A stretch of DNA of 64,000 nucleotides, taken from NCBI RefSeq assembly GCF_021021555.1, contig NZ_JAINWA010000001.1, positions 1,488,001 through 1,552,000 on the forward strand, read 5' to 3'. The notes beneath the pieces were generated by a model. That model did no database searches, had not been told where the DNA came from, and was given only the letters and a program-made list of their open reading frames with translations. Positions 35,201-43,083 of this stretch are shown here, in pieces. The DNA is from Teretinema zuelzerae (GTDB lineage Bacteria > Spirochaetota > Spirochaetia > Treponematales > Treponemataceae). Position 1 is the stretch's first letter, and the number at the start of each line of letters is the position of its first letter. The position numbers were made by a program, and so were the translations under genes.

Positions 35201-35832
35201 TCGGAGGAGACGGATGGGCCTACGACATCGGATTCGGCGGTCTTGACCACGTTCTCGCGTCCGGACGCAACATCAACGTCCTCGTTCTTGACACCGAAGT
35301 GTACTCGAACACCGGCGGACAGATGTCCAAGGCGACCCCGATCGGCGCTGTCGCCAAGTTCGCGGCCGGAGGTAAGAGCACTGCAAAGAAAGACCTCGGC
35401 ATGATTGCGATGACCTACGGCTACGTGTACGTCGCACGCATCTCCATGGGCGCGAACATGAACCAGGTGATCAAGGCCTTCCGCGAAGCTGAAAGCTACG
35501 ACGGTCCGTCCCTCATCATCGCGTACAGCCACTGCATCAACCACGGCATCGACATGGAAAAGGGAATGACCAACCAGAAAGAAGCCGTTACCTGCGGTCT
35601 GTGGCCCCTGTACCGCTACGATCCCCGCCTTGCTACCGAAGGAAAGAACCCCTTCCAGCTCGACAGCAAGGAGCCGGATTACAACCTTGCGAACTTCATG
35701 TACAAGGAAGTTCGCTTCAAGAGCCTGAAGGCAGCCGATCCCGATCGCGCCGAAATGCTCCTGAAAAAGGCTGAGGACAAGGTCCGCCGCCAGTGGAAGG
35801 AATACGAATATCTTTCCAAGCGCGAATTCTAA
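32278..35832 (+). CDS. nifJ: Pyruvate:ferredoxin (flavodoxin) oxidoreductase
   Basis: Single-chain PFOR of 1184 residues that converts pyruvate and CoA to acetyl-CoA, CO2 and reduced ferredoxin. Order: domain I with PITPSSPMGE, gamma-like region (about 420-630), two 4Fe-4S motifs (CIQCGQCTMVCP and CTGCGLCVQQCP, about 700-770), then the TPP-binding beta domain with ACAGCGETPYVKLL, ATGCSSIYGG and GDGWAYDIGFGGLDHVL. Cysteines for the proximal cluster are present. AAGGACGG lies before the ATG. It gives the electrons that the hydrogenases at 5.8-10.7 kb can use. Confidence 0.98.
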   Translation: MSEKKLVMIDGNTAAGHVAHALSEVIAIYPITPSSPMGEVADEYSAKGKKNIWGTVPEVVELQSEGGAAGAVHGALTTGALSSTFTASQGLLLMIPNMYKIAGELTSTVFHIAARAIAASSLSIFGDHQDVMACRQTGWAMLASNNVQEVMDLAVISHAATLESRIPFLHFFDGFRTSHEVQKIEEVSYDVMQKMIDAELVRAHRARGLTPENPAIRGTAQNPDVYFQGREAVNEYYLKVPAIVQKAMDKYAKLTGRQYKLYEYFGAPDAERVVILMGSGCDTVEETVEALVAKGEKIGLLKVRLYRPFSAEDFVKTLPATVKAIAVLDRTKEPGSLGEPLYEDVRTAIGEVQAAGKCQFKDWPLVIGGRYGLGSKEFTPAMVKAVFDNLKNEKKKNFTIGIEDDITGSSLKYDESFQLEDRDMHQAMFYGLGSDGTVGANKNSIKIIGEATDNKAQAYFVYDSKKSGSITTSHLRFGKHAIRKPYLVTQADFVACHKFTFLEKYDMLSNAKKGATFLLTSPYGKDDVWNHIPVEVQKQIVSKELNFYVIDAVSIADKAGMSGRINVVMQTAFFKISGILPEAEAVSLIKKFIEKSYGKKGADVVKKNIDTIDMALAGVEKVNYPKTTDSKLKMLPAMTSDAPEFVQNVLGTIAVNKGDSIKVSQVPNDGTFPSATTQYEKRAIAERMPIWNKDLCIQCGQCTMVCPHAVIRAKAFDPKFLDKAPASFQSADYKTKEFEGWKFTIQASAEDCTGCGLCVQQCPAKSKDDPNVKAINMKNFADHRAEESANWNFFKNLPDPDSSKLNLSNAKFIAMKRPLFEFSGACAGCGETPYVKLLSQLYGDRAVIANATGCSSIYGGNLPSTPYCKNINGNGPAWSNSLFEDAAEFGFGMRLTSDKLAVYAREVAETVKGKGIAADTIGRILANEQADDAAVAAQRADIEKLKKELASSSDADAKELASLTDHFVKRSVWVIGGDGWAYDIGFGGLDHVLASGRNINVLVLDTEVYSNTGGQMSKATPIGAVAKFAAGGKSTAKKDLGMIAMTYGYVYVARISMGANMNQVIKAFREAESYDGPSLIIAYSHCINHGIDMEKGMTNQKEAVTCGLWPLYRYDPRLATEGKNPFQLDSKEPDYNLANFMYKEVRFKSLKAADPDRAEMLLKKAEDKVRRQWKEYEYLSKREF

Positions 35833-35839
35833 ATCTTCG

Positions 35840-35909
35840 TTTGAGAGCCTTGCGGCTCTCAAATAGAAAGAGGCTTCCCGGTAGATTCCGGGAAGCCTCT
35901 TTTTTTTTC
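35840..35909 (+). terminator. Double terminator after nifJ
   Basis: Two hairpins in tandem: 35840-35849/35854-35863 (10 bp, TTGC loop) and 35870-35881/35888-35899 (12 bp) followed by a run of T. Confidence 0.9.
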
Positions 35910-35947
35910 GCTGTACTGCTTATGTTGAGAGAATTATAGAATTTCTC

Positions 35948-37183
35948 TTAGAATCCCATCCGAACGCCTAAACCGGCTCCCAAACCGGCTCCGGTAAAGC
36001 TTTTCAGGAATGAAGGGGACTGCGCTCCGACGAATAGATTAAGCTCGAGCACTCGCAGATTAAAGATCATCCTGAGCTGCTGGCTCCAGGCAAGATCTTC
36101 GTATTGCGTGCCGAGGCTCAGAATTAAGATATTCGCAAGATTCAGTTTGCCTTCCAGTCCGCATTCCATAAAGACCGAATTATATACGCCCAAGCCAAGA
36201 GACGGTGTAACGGTCAGCAGTTTTCCGAACGGGGTATACCCTGCGTGAAGCCCGATTTTGAAAGGCCGTACGAATGAAACATTGCTTGAATCATAGGTAA
36301 AGTCGCTTTCTTCCGTCGTGGTAAACATCTCGGTTTCTTCTTCGCCTTCCTCTTCCTCTCCCAGACTGACGCCGTCCAGCACGCTTTGCGTTTCAACAGA
36401 ATAGGTCGCCGTCATGAGAGCCCGGTTGCTTAATCGGGCGGGAACGATCGGGATTTGCTTCAGCGAAGCGCCTACTGCGAGCACCGGAAACAGCTGATAT
36501 TCCCCGGTCACGCTCAAGTCCAAGCCGCCCGAACCGAACAGATTGGAAATCGCCTCGTTTGTGTTTATTCCCGAATCGATTCCTTCCAGCGAAACGACGG
36601 AATAGATGGGAACAGTTGCATTAAGGGAAGCAACGACTGTTCCGTCGCTCCGTGTCTCGAACAGGTATGTGGTTGTCGGATTGTCTATGTGGATAAGCGG
36701 CATGTAGTACACAGGCTTAAAGTCCACGGTAATCGGGCCGACAGGTGTCGGAATCCTGGTTCCCACATGCGCGCCCAGTTCTACGTTCAAATCGCCCCAC
36801 ATCAGGAAATCCCCGGTATATGCCTTATCGAGCGTGTTTCCTTCGGCTATGAGCTCGAACAGGGATCCCGGCACATTTCCGTACGTTGTTCCCTGTAGTC
36901 CGAAGAAAACGCCCATCTGAAGGGTTTTACCCAAATTCAGATTCATCAGCCATGCGGCATCAGCGCCGCCTGAAAGCCTGAATCCGGGCTTGGAGAGATC
37001 CGCGGCTATTTGATCGAGATCGATCACCAGGGTTTCCTGAAAGAAATCCGTTAGACCGATGTAGTTGTTAGACGCGGCCACTCCCAGATCAAAACCGGTT
37101 TCGAAAAACCTCCGCGGAGCGTCGGCGGCCCAGGAAGAAGCAAGAATCAAAAATAAGGCGACTGTAGGTAATAGCTTTTTCAT
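35948..37183 (-). CDS. Outer-membrane-type beta-barrel protein
   Basis: Protein of 411 residues. A signal peptide (KKLLPTVALFLILASSWAADA) and a mature region of alternating short strands with Gly and aromatic residues, ending in GVRMGF, so the final residue is Phe as in many outer-membrane barrels. An acidic loop (EEEEGEEETE) lies near residue 285. AGGAGAGGACTAAT precedes the ATG at 37183, which begins one base after the preceding gene's stop. The pair with the large lipoprotein upstream suggests a joint surface complex. No known family. Confidence 0.75.
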   Translation of the reverse strand: MKKLLPTVALFLILASSWAADAPRRFFETGFDLGVAASNNYIGLTDFFQETLVIDLDQIAADLSKPGFRLSGGADAAWLMNLNLGKTLQMGVFFGLQGTTYGNVPGSLFELIAEGNTLDKAYTGDFLMWGDLNVELGAHVGTRIPTPVGPITVDFKPVYYMPLIHIDNPTTTYLFETRSDGTVVASLNATVPIYSVVSLEGIDSGINTNEAISNLFGSGGLDLSVTGEYQLFPVLAVGASLKQIPIVPARLSNRALMTATYSVETQSVLDGVSLGEEEEGEEETEMFTTTEESDFTYDSSNVSFVRPFKIGLHAGYTPFGKLLTVTPSLGLGVYNSVFMECGLEGKLNLANILILSLGTQYEDLAWSQQLRMIFNLRVLELNLFVGAQSPSFLKSFTGAGLGAGLGVRMGF

Positions 37184-37184
37184 A

Positions 37185-39788
37185 TTAGTCCTCTCCTCCC
37201 AGGCTGAATGACTCATTGATATCTGTCACAACCTTCACGGTAATCGTAGCGTCCAGGCCGGCTAGCCGGGGCAAAGCCACGTCCTCGTTAACGGTAATGC
37301 TGAAATTAGGCGTAAAGGGAACCGTATCCATGATGTCTTGGATATCATCCCTTGATATCGTTAATTCATAATCCCCTTCGCCGACGTCGAGCGTGATCTC
37401 CTTGCTGAACGGAGAGCCGTCGGCTAGAGGCGCCGTGAACAGGAAGGTTCCGTTCAATCCCAACCGGTTGTTGTACGCGACGGACAATACCATCGATTCG
37501 AGGTTTCCGAGGGCCCGATTTATATCGTCCTCTTCCGGGTCGGTCGACGGTTCGCGTCCGAACAGATCCGTTGCAGGCTCGCCGTCTTCAGGGTTTAGAC
37601 CAGGTATGTTGAGTTCAGCCCCGCCTGAAGCAACCTCGAACGCGATCGGGAACACGATGACAAGGTCGGCAGTGAGCTTTGTGGCGCCTTTTGGCGTCAC
37701 ACCGTCAGCTTCATAGAGATCGGCCTTGTCCAAGGTGATCGAGTTTACGTCGATCGAGTATTCGAATCCAAGATTCGACGGGGAAGCGTTTAATACTCCA
37801 GCAAAGCCCGTAAGAGAGGCGCTGGGAGCGGGAAGGACAGAGGTAACCAGACCATCGGCATCGGCGGCGATTGCGAGAGGCGGAACATCCTCGATCGTGC
37901 CGTTGTAGTGGCTCGCGGTCTGCGGGGCGCCATCAGCGTCGAGGTAGGTAGAAGCAATAAGAGCGGTTCCCGAAAGATTATTCAATCCGCTCAAGTAAAA
38001 GTACATCGGGATGTCGACGAAGCCGAGGCCGTCGCCCAGATATTCGGTAAGGGAGCTCATGTCCAAGGGCTCGCCGCCTTCTTCGGGGTATGAGCCCGCA
38101 AAGCCTTCCTGGGGGTCGATTACGATGCTCGTCCACTCGGCCACGAGCTCGGCGGTGTCGAGAGCGAAACTGAAACTCGCGCCGGGAGTGAGATTTGCAA
38201 GAGTCATCGTCGCAGGATCCGTAGCCGTAGCAGCTACATAACCGGGAGGAGTCACGGTGAAGGTAAAGTCGATATCTTCGTAGTTTCCGGGAATGAACGA
38301 ATACGGGCCGTTCGTATAGGAATATTCGACTCCAGTCGGCGGATTCGAGGGCGCGATCGAATTGGTTTCGTTTATGCCGAATGCATTCGAAGCGATTTGA
38401 AGGCTGATATTATTCCCGGCAGGAAGTCCGTTCGTAAAGGTCAGGTCGAGGCCGACCTCTGTAAAGGCGACGGAAGATACCCATTGCTTCATATCGTCCG
38501 ATATGGGCTGCGACACCTCTGTAACGAATTCGAATCCGGCGCCGGGACGCAGCGTTACTGTCGCGAAACTATCGATAGCAACATCGGTTGCTACAGTAAA
38601 CACCAAACCGGTAGTTCCGAGTCCGCTAAAACTAGCATTTGTTGCGGAAAGGGTAATTTCGCCACTCAGATTTATCGAGTTAGCGTTGATTATTTCGCCG
38701 GCCAATGGAACAGAAGGATTCGCAGAAGTGTCGTTTACCAGCGAGGTGCTTAATCCTCCGGTCTGCGCGATTTCCAGATCAAGTTCGCGGGTAAATCCCG
38801 ATATAACTCCAGTCCCGGATGAAGGCCCGATGGTTAAATCGATCGAGCCGGTTCCTACGACTGCTTGAACAAAGGTCGCGTCGTTTATCGCGGGAATGGA
38901 AACGTTGGGAATCTCAACCGATACCGGATCAAGCGAGACGCCGGTCGCGGCGTCGAGGCGGGTTGAGTCGGCGAATGCCAGGCTGAATTGCAGCGTACCG
39001 GTTGTCGGCGCTGAAGCATTAAGACCGAGAACGATTCGCACTTCATTGGCTAAATCTGTCGTTCCAATCAAAGGAATCGACACTGAGGTGGTACCGGAAA
39101 GCGCGACAGGCAACCCGGTTCCCGAGGCTTTGATTGTTGTTCCATTCTGCAATGTCACCGAGGTCAGCGTCAAATTAGACGGAGCGCTTGAGAAATCCAA
39201 CACCATTTCGCCGGCTGAAAACGAAGCGGTATCGAATCCCGGAAGAGTCAGTTCAACGGGCAATTCTCCTGTGCCAGCAGAAAGAACAACAGGAATCGCC
39301 GGAACCGCAGGAATAGCATTCAACACTGCGAGCAGTTGAGCGTTAAAATCCACCGTCTGAGGATCGGGATCCGTGATATCCGGCACTGTAAAGGATTGCT
39401 CGGGCATATCTGCTGCGATTGAGTCTTCGAAATTCAAATCAGCAAGATACTGGCCGAAGTCCAGGTCTATCGAAGTCAGGGGATAATGAACCAGGAACCG
39501 CATGGTATTGTCCTGCTCAAGTTCAAAATCTTCGGGGTCATCCGCTGATAGCGCTCGCTCAAACGGATATTCGTATACCTGAAGCTCCGCGTCGGGGCTG
39601 TCGGCGCCCATCATTTCCCGGATATCCGCAATGGAAAGGTATTCTGATATCTCCAGACTCGTGCTGCCGAGCGGCGCATAAAAAGTCGGCGATCCTTTCA
39701 CCTGGATGTTGGAGACGAAGTCTCCGCACGATACGGCAAGGATAGATGCTGATAGAGTCAGTACGCTTAATCTCGATATAAATTTCAT
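37185..39788 (-). CDS. Very large lipoprotein of unknown function
   Basis: Protein of 867 residues. A signal peptide ending LAVSCGD makes Cys21 (approximately) the lipid site. The rest is rich in Thr, Ser, Gly, Asn and Ala, poor in Lys and Cys, and made of many beta-strand-like segments with no catalytic motif. AGGAGG lies 11 bases before the ATG at 39788. A longer frame to 39926 exists but has no such site and would destroy the signal. The gene ends one base before the barrel gene. Likely surface or periplasmic, possibly an adhesin-like or scaffold protein. This is inference. Confidence 0.8.
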   Translation of the reverse strand: MKFISRLSVLTLSASILAVSCGDFVSNIQVKGSPTFYAPLGSTSLEISEYLSIADIREMMGADSPDAELQVYEYPFERALSADDPEDFELEQDNTMRFLVHYPLTSIDLDFGQYLADLNFEDSIAADMPEQSFTVPDITDPDPQTVDFNAQLLAVLNAIPAVPAIPVVLSAGTGELPVELTLPGFDTASFSAGEMVLDFSSAPSNLTLTSVTLQNGTTIKASGTGLPVALSGTTSVSIPLIGTTDLANEVRIVLGLNASAPTTGTLQFSLAFADSTRLDAATGVSLDPVSVEIPNVSIPAINDATFVQAVVGTGSIDLTIGPSSGTGVISGFTRELDLEIAQTGGLSTSLVNDTSANPSVPLAGEIINANSINLSGEITLSATNASFSGLGTTGLVFTVATDVAIDSFATVTLRPGAGFEFVTEVSQPISDDMKQWVSSVAFTEVGLDLTFTNGLPAGNNISLQIASNAFGINETNSIAPSNPPTGVEYSYTNGPYSFIPGNYEDIDFTFTVTPPGYVAATATDPATMTLANLTPGASFSFALDTAELVAEWTSIVIDPQEGFAGSYPEEGGEPLDMSSLTEYLGDGLGFVDIPMYFYLSGLNNLSGTALIASTYLDADGAPQTASHYNGTIEDVPPLAIAADADGLVTSVLPAPSASLTGFAGVLNASPSNLGFEYSIDVNSITLDKADLYEADGVTPKGATKLTADLVIVFPIAFEVASGGAELNIPGLNPEDGEPATDLFGREPSTDPEEDDINRALGNLESMVLSVAYNNRLGLNGTFLFTAPLADGSPFSKEITLDVGEGDYELTISRDDIQDIMDTVPFTPNFSITVNEDVALPRLAGLDATITVKVVTDINESFSLGGED

Positions 39789-39823
39789 TCTTTGAATCCT
39801 CCTCTGGAAGGTCTGTATACAGT

Positions 39824-42667
39824 CTAATCTATTTGAACACATAATTCCTTTTGCGCTGTCAGGACTTTTACAAAAGCCTCGAAGTGCATGGGGCGGGACA
39901 CCAGAAATCCCTGAATCTGCTCGCAACCCCGCGTTTGGAGCATCTCCAGCTGATCGAAGGTTTCAACGCCCTCTGCGATGGACGCAAGGCCGAAGGCTCG
40001 GGCCATGGAGATCACTGCAGATACTATGTCGGCGCCGTTTCCCTTCTTGTCCATCGACCTGACAAAGGATTGGTCGATTTTCAGGCAATCGACGGGAAGA
40101 CGATGCAAATACTGCAGCGAGCAATACCCGGTTCCGAAATCGTCGATTGCGAAAGTGACGCCCAGCTCCCGAATCCTGCACATAATCTCTGTAACCTGGC
40201 TGATGTTCCTCATGCAACCCGATTCAGTCACCTCAAGTTTTAATAGTTCCGCCGGCAAGCCGGTTGTAGCAAGCGTCGATCGTACGCGCTCGGTAAAATT
40301 CCCCTGATCGAACTGCCTCGCTGCCACATTCACTGAAACCTGAACAGGAAAGCCCATATCGAGCCACTTCTTCGCGTCTTTGCACGACTGCAACAAGACC
40401 CAGTCGCCCAACGGCGATATAAAGCCGGATTCCTCGGCGACCGGAAGAAAATCGCCGGGCGGAATTATCAGATTAGGTTCAGGAATCCAACGAATCAGAG
40501 CCTCGACGCCCACCAGACCGAAGGGAGAACCCGGAATCGCCTCCGATGTTTTCGTCTGCGGCTGGTAAAACAACACGAATTCATTATTGGCAAGAGCCTG
40601 ATGCATTTTTGCTTCAATCTCGAGACGGCTTTTATTTGCCAGCTCCATTTCCCCCGAGGCGTAGCGGTACAAGCCTTTGCCGGCGTCTTTAGCAAGATAC
40701 ATGGCGCCGTCCGCCTTGCGGAGCAGGGTTTCAGGATCAGTTCCGTCCTTCGGATACAACGCTATTCCGACGCTGGCCCCGATATATACCTCCGTTTCCA
40801 TCACCTCGAAACACGCGGATAGTTTTTGAACGATCGCGCCGGCAATCTTTCCGGCGTTTTCCTCGGCGGCGAGGTTTTGCAAAATTATCGCGAACTCGTC
40901 GCCTCCGATCCTGCACAGAGTATCGGAATCGCGTATCGCTTCGCGCAACCGCTCGGCAACCTTCACGAGCAGAGAATCCCCGGCCAGATGGCCCATCGAG
41001 TCGTTCACGTTTTTAAACCGGTCAAGATCGACGAACAGCACGGCAAAGCAAGTGATATTTCTTTTCGAAACCGCTATTTCATGCTCAAGCCGATCGGCGA
41101 ACAGCATTCTATTAGGAAGAGCCGTTAACGGGTCGTAATACGCTAATCTGTTAAGTTTAGCTTCCGCTTCCTTAATTACCGAGATATCTGTGGAAATTCC
41201 GACATAGTTCACCGGAATCCGTTTTTCATCATAAATGGTATTGATGGTCTGCCACTTCGGGAATACAGTGCCGTCCTTCTTTCGGTCCCACACCTCGCCT
41301 TCCCAGCATCCGGATGAAAGCAGAGACTCCCACATCGACTGATAAAATTCAGGAGAATGATGATCAGACTTGAAAATACGCGAATTTTTTCCAAGAATCT
41401 CGTCTCTTCGATAACCCGTCATGATGCACATCGCGTCGTTCAAATCGATGATTTTCCCGGATAAATCGGTGATAATTACGGCTTCGCTGGTGTTTGCCAG
41501 AACTTTTTCAAACAGTTCCAGCTTTCCGTTTATTTTCACGAGATCCGAGGTCCGTTCCAGCACTTCCTTTTCAAGGTCGTTTTTCGCCGAAATAACCGCC
41601 TTATGAGCCGCGATCACCCGTTCATGCATCAATTTTACAGCCGACGCAATCTCCCCGATTTCATCCTTCGCATCTTGCACGTCATCAATTTCAAGGCCGT
41701 CTTCAAGACCGGAATAATCAGAATTTTCCCCATCCAGACTGTTTTCTTCCTCGATTTTCTTTACAGCGTTTCCGATCAACCCCAACGGACGAGCGATCCA
41801 ATAGTAAAAAGCGTGAGTTATGAGAAAAATGAAAAACAACGCGAATAAACCGGCCATAAGAACGACATTTTGCATTATTTCGCTGGTTTGAATCCGGAGA
41901 ATCCGTTGCGTCCGGGTAAAAAGCGAAAAAACATAGCCGCCGTTCTCGGTGTAATAATCGATTGAACCTTCTATCCAGTAGTCCTTTCGCCCTTCAAGCA
42001 GACCGGCTTTTCTGTTGTATTTAGAAAAATCTAACGATTCGCCCAGGAAAGGCCCTGTCATTACAAGATCGACGTAGACTGAACTGCGCTGGCGCAGCGA
42101 TTGAACCTTCGACTCGCCGATTTCCGTTCCCATAATCAACCATCCGGCGCTGTCTCCCGAGGCGTCGGACCGAAAAATGCGCGAAGACGAGGCCATATAC
42201 GCAGTGTTATCGACTCGGATCACTCCGGACGAGTTCTCGACTATTCCTTTCATGCACAAACACGCATCGACGTCTTCTGGACACGGCGATCCGCTGGTCA
42301 ATCCTGCGCCGGGAATATGCATTAATGAATATTTGAGCGAACCAGACGGGTCGTACATCGCTATGAAATCCACGCCCAGATTCTTCATGCTGGTTTCAGA
42401 AAAATTGTTTCCGGGAAATTCCGGATTTTTGCCTTCCATAAATTCGTACGTATCATCCCAGAAGGCATAATCCTTGACGGTTACTTCCAGCGCTTCCTGG
42501 TCGGACGCTAAGGAATCGATCACGCGCAGAATGTCTCTGCGGGCAAGGCTTTGCTCTATCGAGTAGAATTTGGTTTGAACAAGCGCGACTAAAAGCGATA
42601 AAAAACCGACAGTGAAAAATATAACCAGAGAAATGCTTAAAATTTGAAGCCGTGTTTTAATTCTCAT
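39824..42667 (-). CDS. CHASE4-HAMP-PAS-GGDEF-EAL membrane protein
   Basis: Protein of 947 residues. Membrane helix (about 8-30), extracytoplasmic CHASE4 sensor with the typical DYAFWDDTYEF (about 66-76), second helix (about 258-280), HAMP, PAS (about 390-500), GGDEF (about 515-670) with intact CRIGGDEFAIIL, and EAL (about 690-940) with EALIRW, DDFGTGYCSL and KIDQSFV. Both domains look catalytically intact, so it could make and degrade c-di-GMP, with the sensor setting the balance. Confidence 0.95.
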   Translation of the reverse strand: MRIKTRLQILSISLVIFFTVGFLSLLVALVQTKFYSIEQSLARRDILRVIDSLASDQEALEVTVKDYAFWDDTYEFMEGKNPEFPGNNFSETSMKNLGVDFIAMYDPSGSLKYSLMHIPGAGLTSGSPCPEDVDACLCMKGIVENSSGVIRVDNTAYMASSSRIFRSDASGDSAGWLIMGTEIGESKVQSLRQRSSVYVDLVMTGPFLGESLDFSKYNRKAGLLEGRKDYWIEGSIDYYTENGGYVFSLFTRTQRILRIQTSEIMQNVVLMAGLFALFFIFLITHAFYYWIARPLGLIGNAVKKIEEENSLDGENSDYSGLEDGLEIDDVQDAKDEIGEIASAVKLMHERVIAAHKAVISAKNDLEKEVLERTSDLVKINGKLELFEKVLANTSEAVIITDLSGKIIDLNDAMCIMTGYRRDEILGKNSRIFKSDHHSPEFYQSMWESLLSSGCWEGEVWDRKKDGTVFPKWQTINTIYDEKRIPVNYVGISTDISVIKEAEAKLNRLAYYDPLTALPNRMLFADRLEHEIAVSKRNITCFAVLFVDLDRFKNVNDSMGHLAGDSLLVKVAERLREAIRDSDTLCRIGGDEFAIILQNLAAEENAGKIAGAIVQKLSACFEVMETEVYIGASVGIALYPKDGTDPETLLRKADGAMYLAKDAGKGLYRYASGEMELANKSRLEIEAKMHQALANNEFVLFYQPQTKTSEAIPGSPFGLVGVEALIRWIPEPNLIIPPGDFLPVAEESGFISPLGDWVLLQSCKDAKKWLDMGFPVQVSVNVAARQFDQGNFTERVRSTLATTGLPAELLKLEVTESGCMRNISQVTEIMCRIRELGVTFAIDDFGTGYCSLQYLHRLPVDCLKIDQSFVRSMDKKGNGADIVSAVISMARAFGLASIAEGVETFDQLEMLQTRGCEQIQGFLVSRPMHFEAFVKVLTAQKELCVQID

Positions 42668-42779
42668 TTCTTCCGTTACTCCGCATCACATTGCTTTGAA
42701 GTATATGACCGAAAGAGAAACAGTCAAACTTCCCGGCATGTTGAGAAACGCGATGAAGCGATGCAAAACCGCAAAAAAA

Positions 42780-42812
42780 GTGTTTGACCATATTAAACAC
42801 CCTTGAGATAAT
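42780..42812 (+). promoter_or_regulatory. Consensus promoter with overlapping palindrome
   Basis: TTGACC (42784-42789), a 17-base spacer and GATAAT (42807-42812) form a near-consensus promoter. GTGTTT (42780-42785) and AAACAC (42795-42800) are inverted repeats overlapping the -35 and spacer, a place where a repressor would block RNA polymerase. The transcript would start about 10 bases before the small Cys gene. Confidence 0.7.
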
Positions 42813-42829
42813 CATCGATGGAGGAGTAT

Positions 42830-43018
42830 ATGGCGCAAAATTTCAAACCCATGAACGCGAAACACTGTTATGCTTGCATCCAGTGGGACGGCCAAAGAGC
42901 CTTGGATCATGAAAAACAGGTAATTAAGGTTGACGATAAAAAAGCGGAAACATGCCGAATTCTGCATAAAAAGGTGAAAGGCGACGGCTACTGCGAGAAA
43001 TTTTTTCCAATTCGATAA
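42830..43018 (+). CDS. Small cysteine protein of unknown function
   Basis: Protein of 62 residues. Four cysteines (CYAC near residues 13-16, then single Cys near 42 and 54) suggest a metal site or disulphides. GGAGGAG precedes the ATG at 42830, and the promoter is near-consensus, so it is very likely expressed. It is convergent with hcp, sharing a bidirectional terminator. No family recognised. Confidence 0.75.
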   Translation: MAQNFKPMNAKHCYACIQWDGQRALDHEKQVIKVDDKKAETCRILHKKVKGDGYCEKFFPIR

Positions 43019-43020
43019 AA

Positions 43021-43053
43021 AAAGAAAGACGGGCGTTTCTCCCGTCTTTCTTT
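43021..43053. terminator. Bidirectional terminator between the small Cys gene and hcp
   Basis: Thirteen-base perfect stem (43021-43033 with 43041-43053), 7-base loop, flanked by A and T tracts. Confidence 0.9.
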
Positions 43054-43083
43054 CATTTACTCTAAAAGATTCGTTTGCGACAA

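Noticed and set aside
34684-35862. 392-residue open frame opposite nifJ
   Set aside because: Antisense shadow in a conserved enzyme with biased codons.
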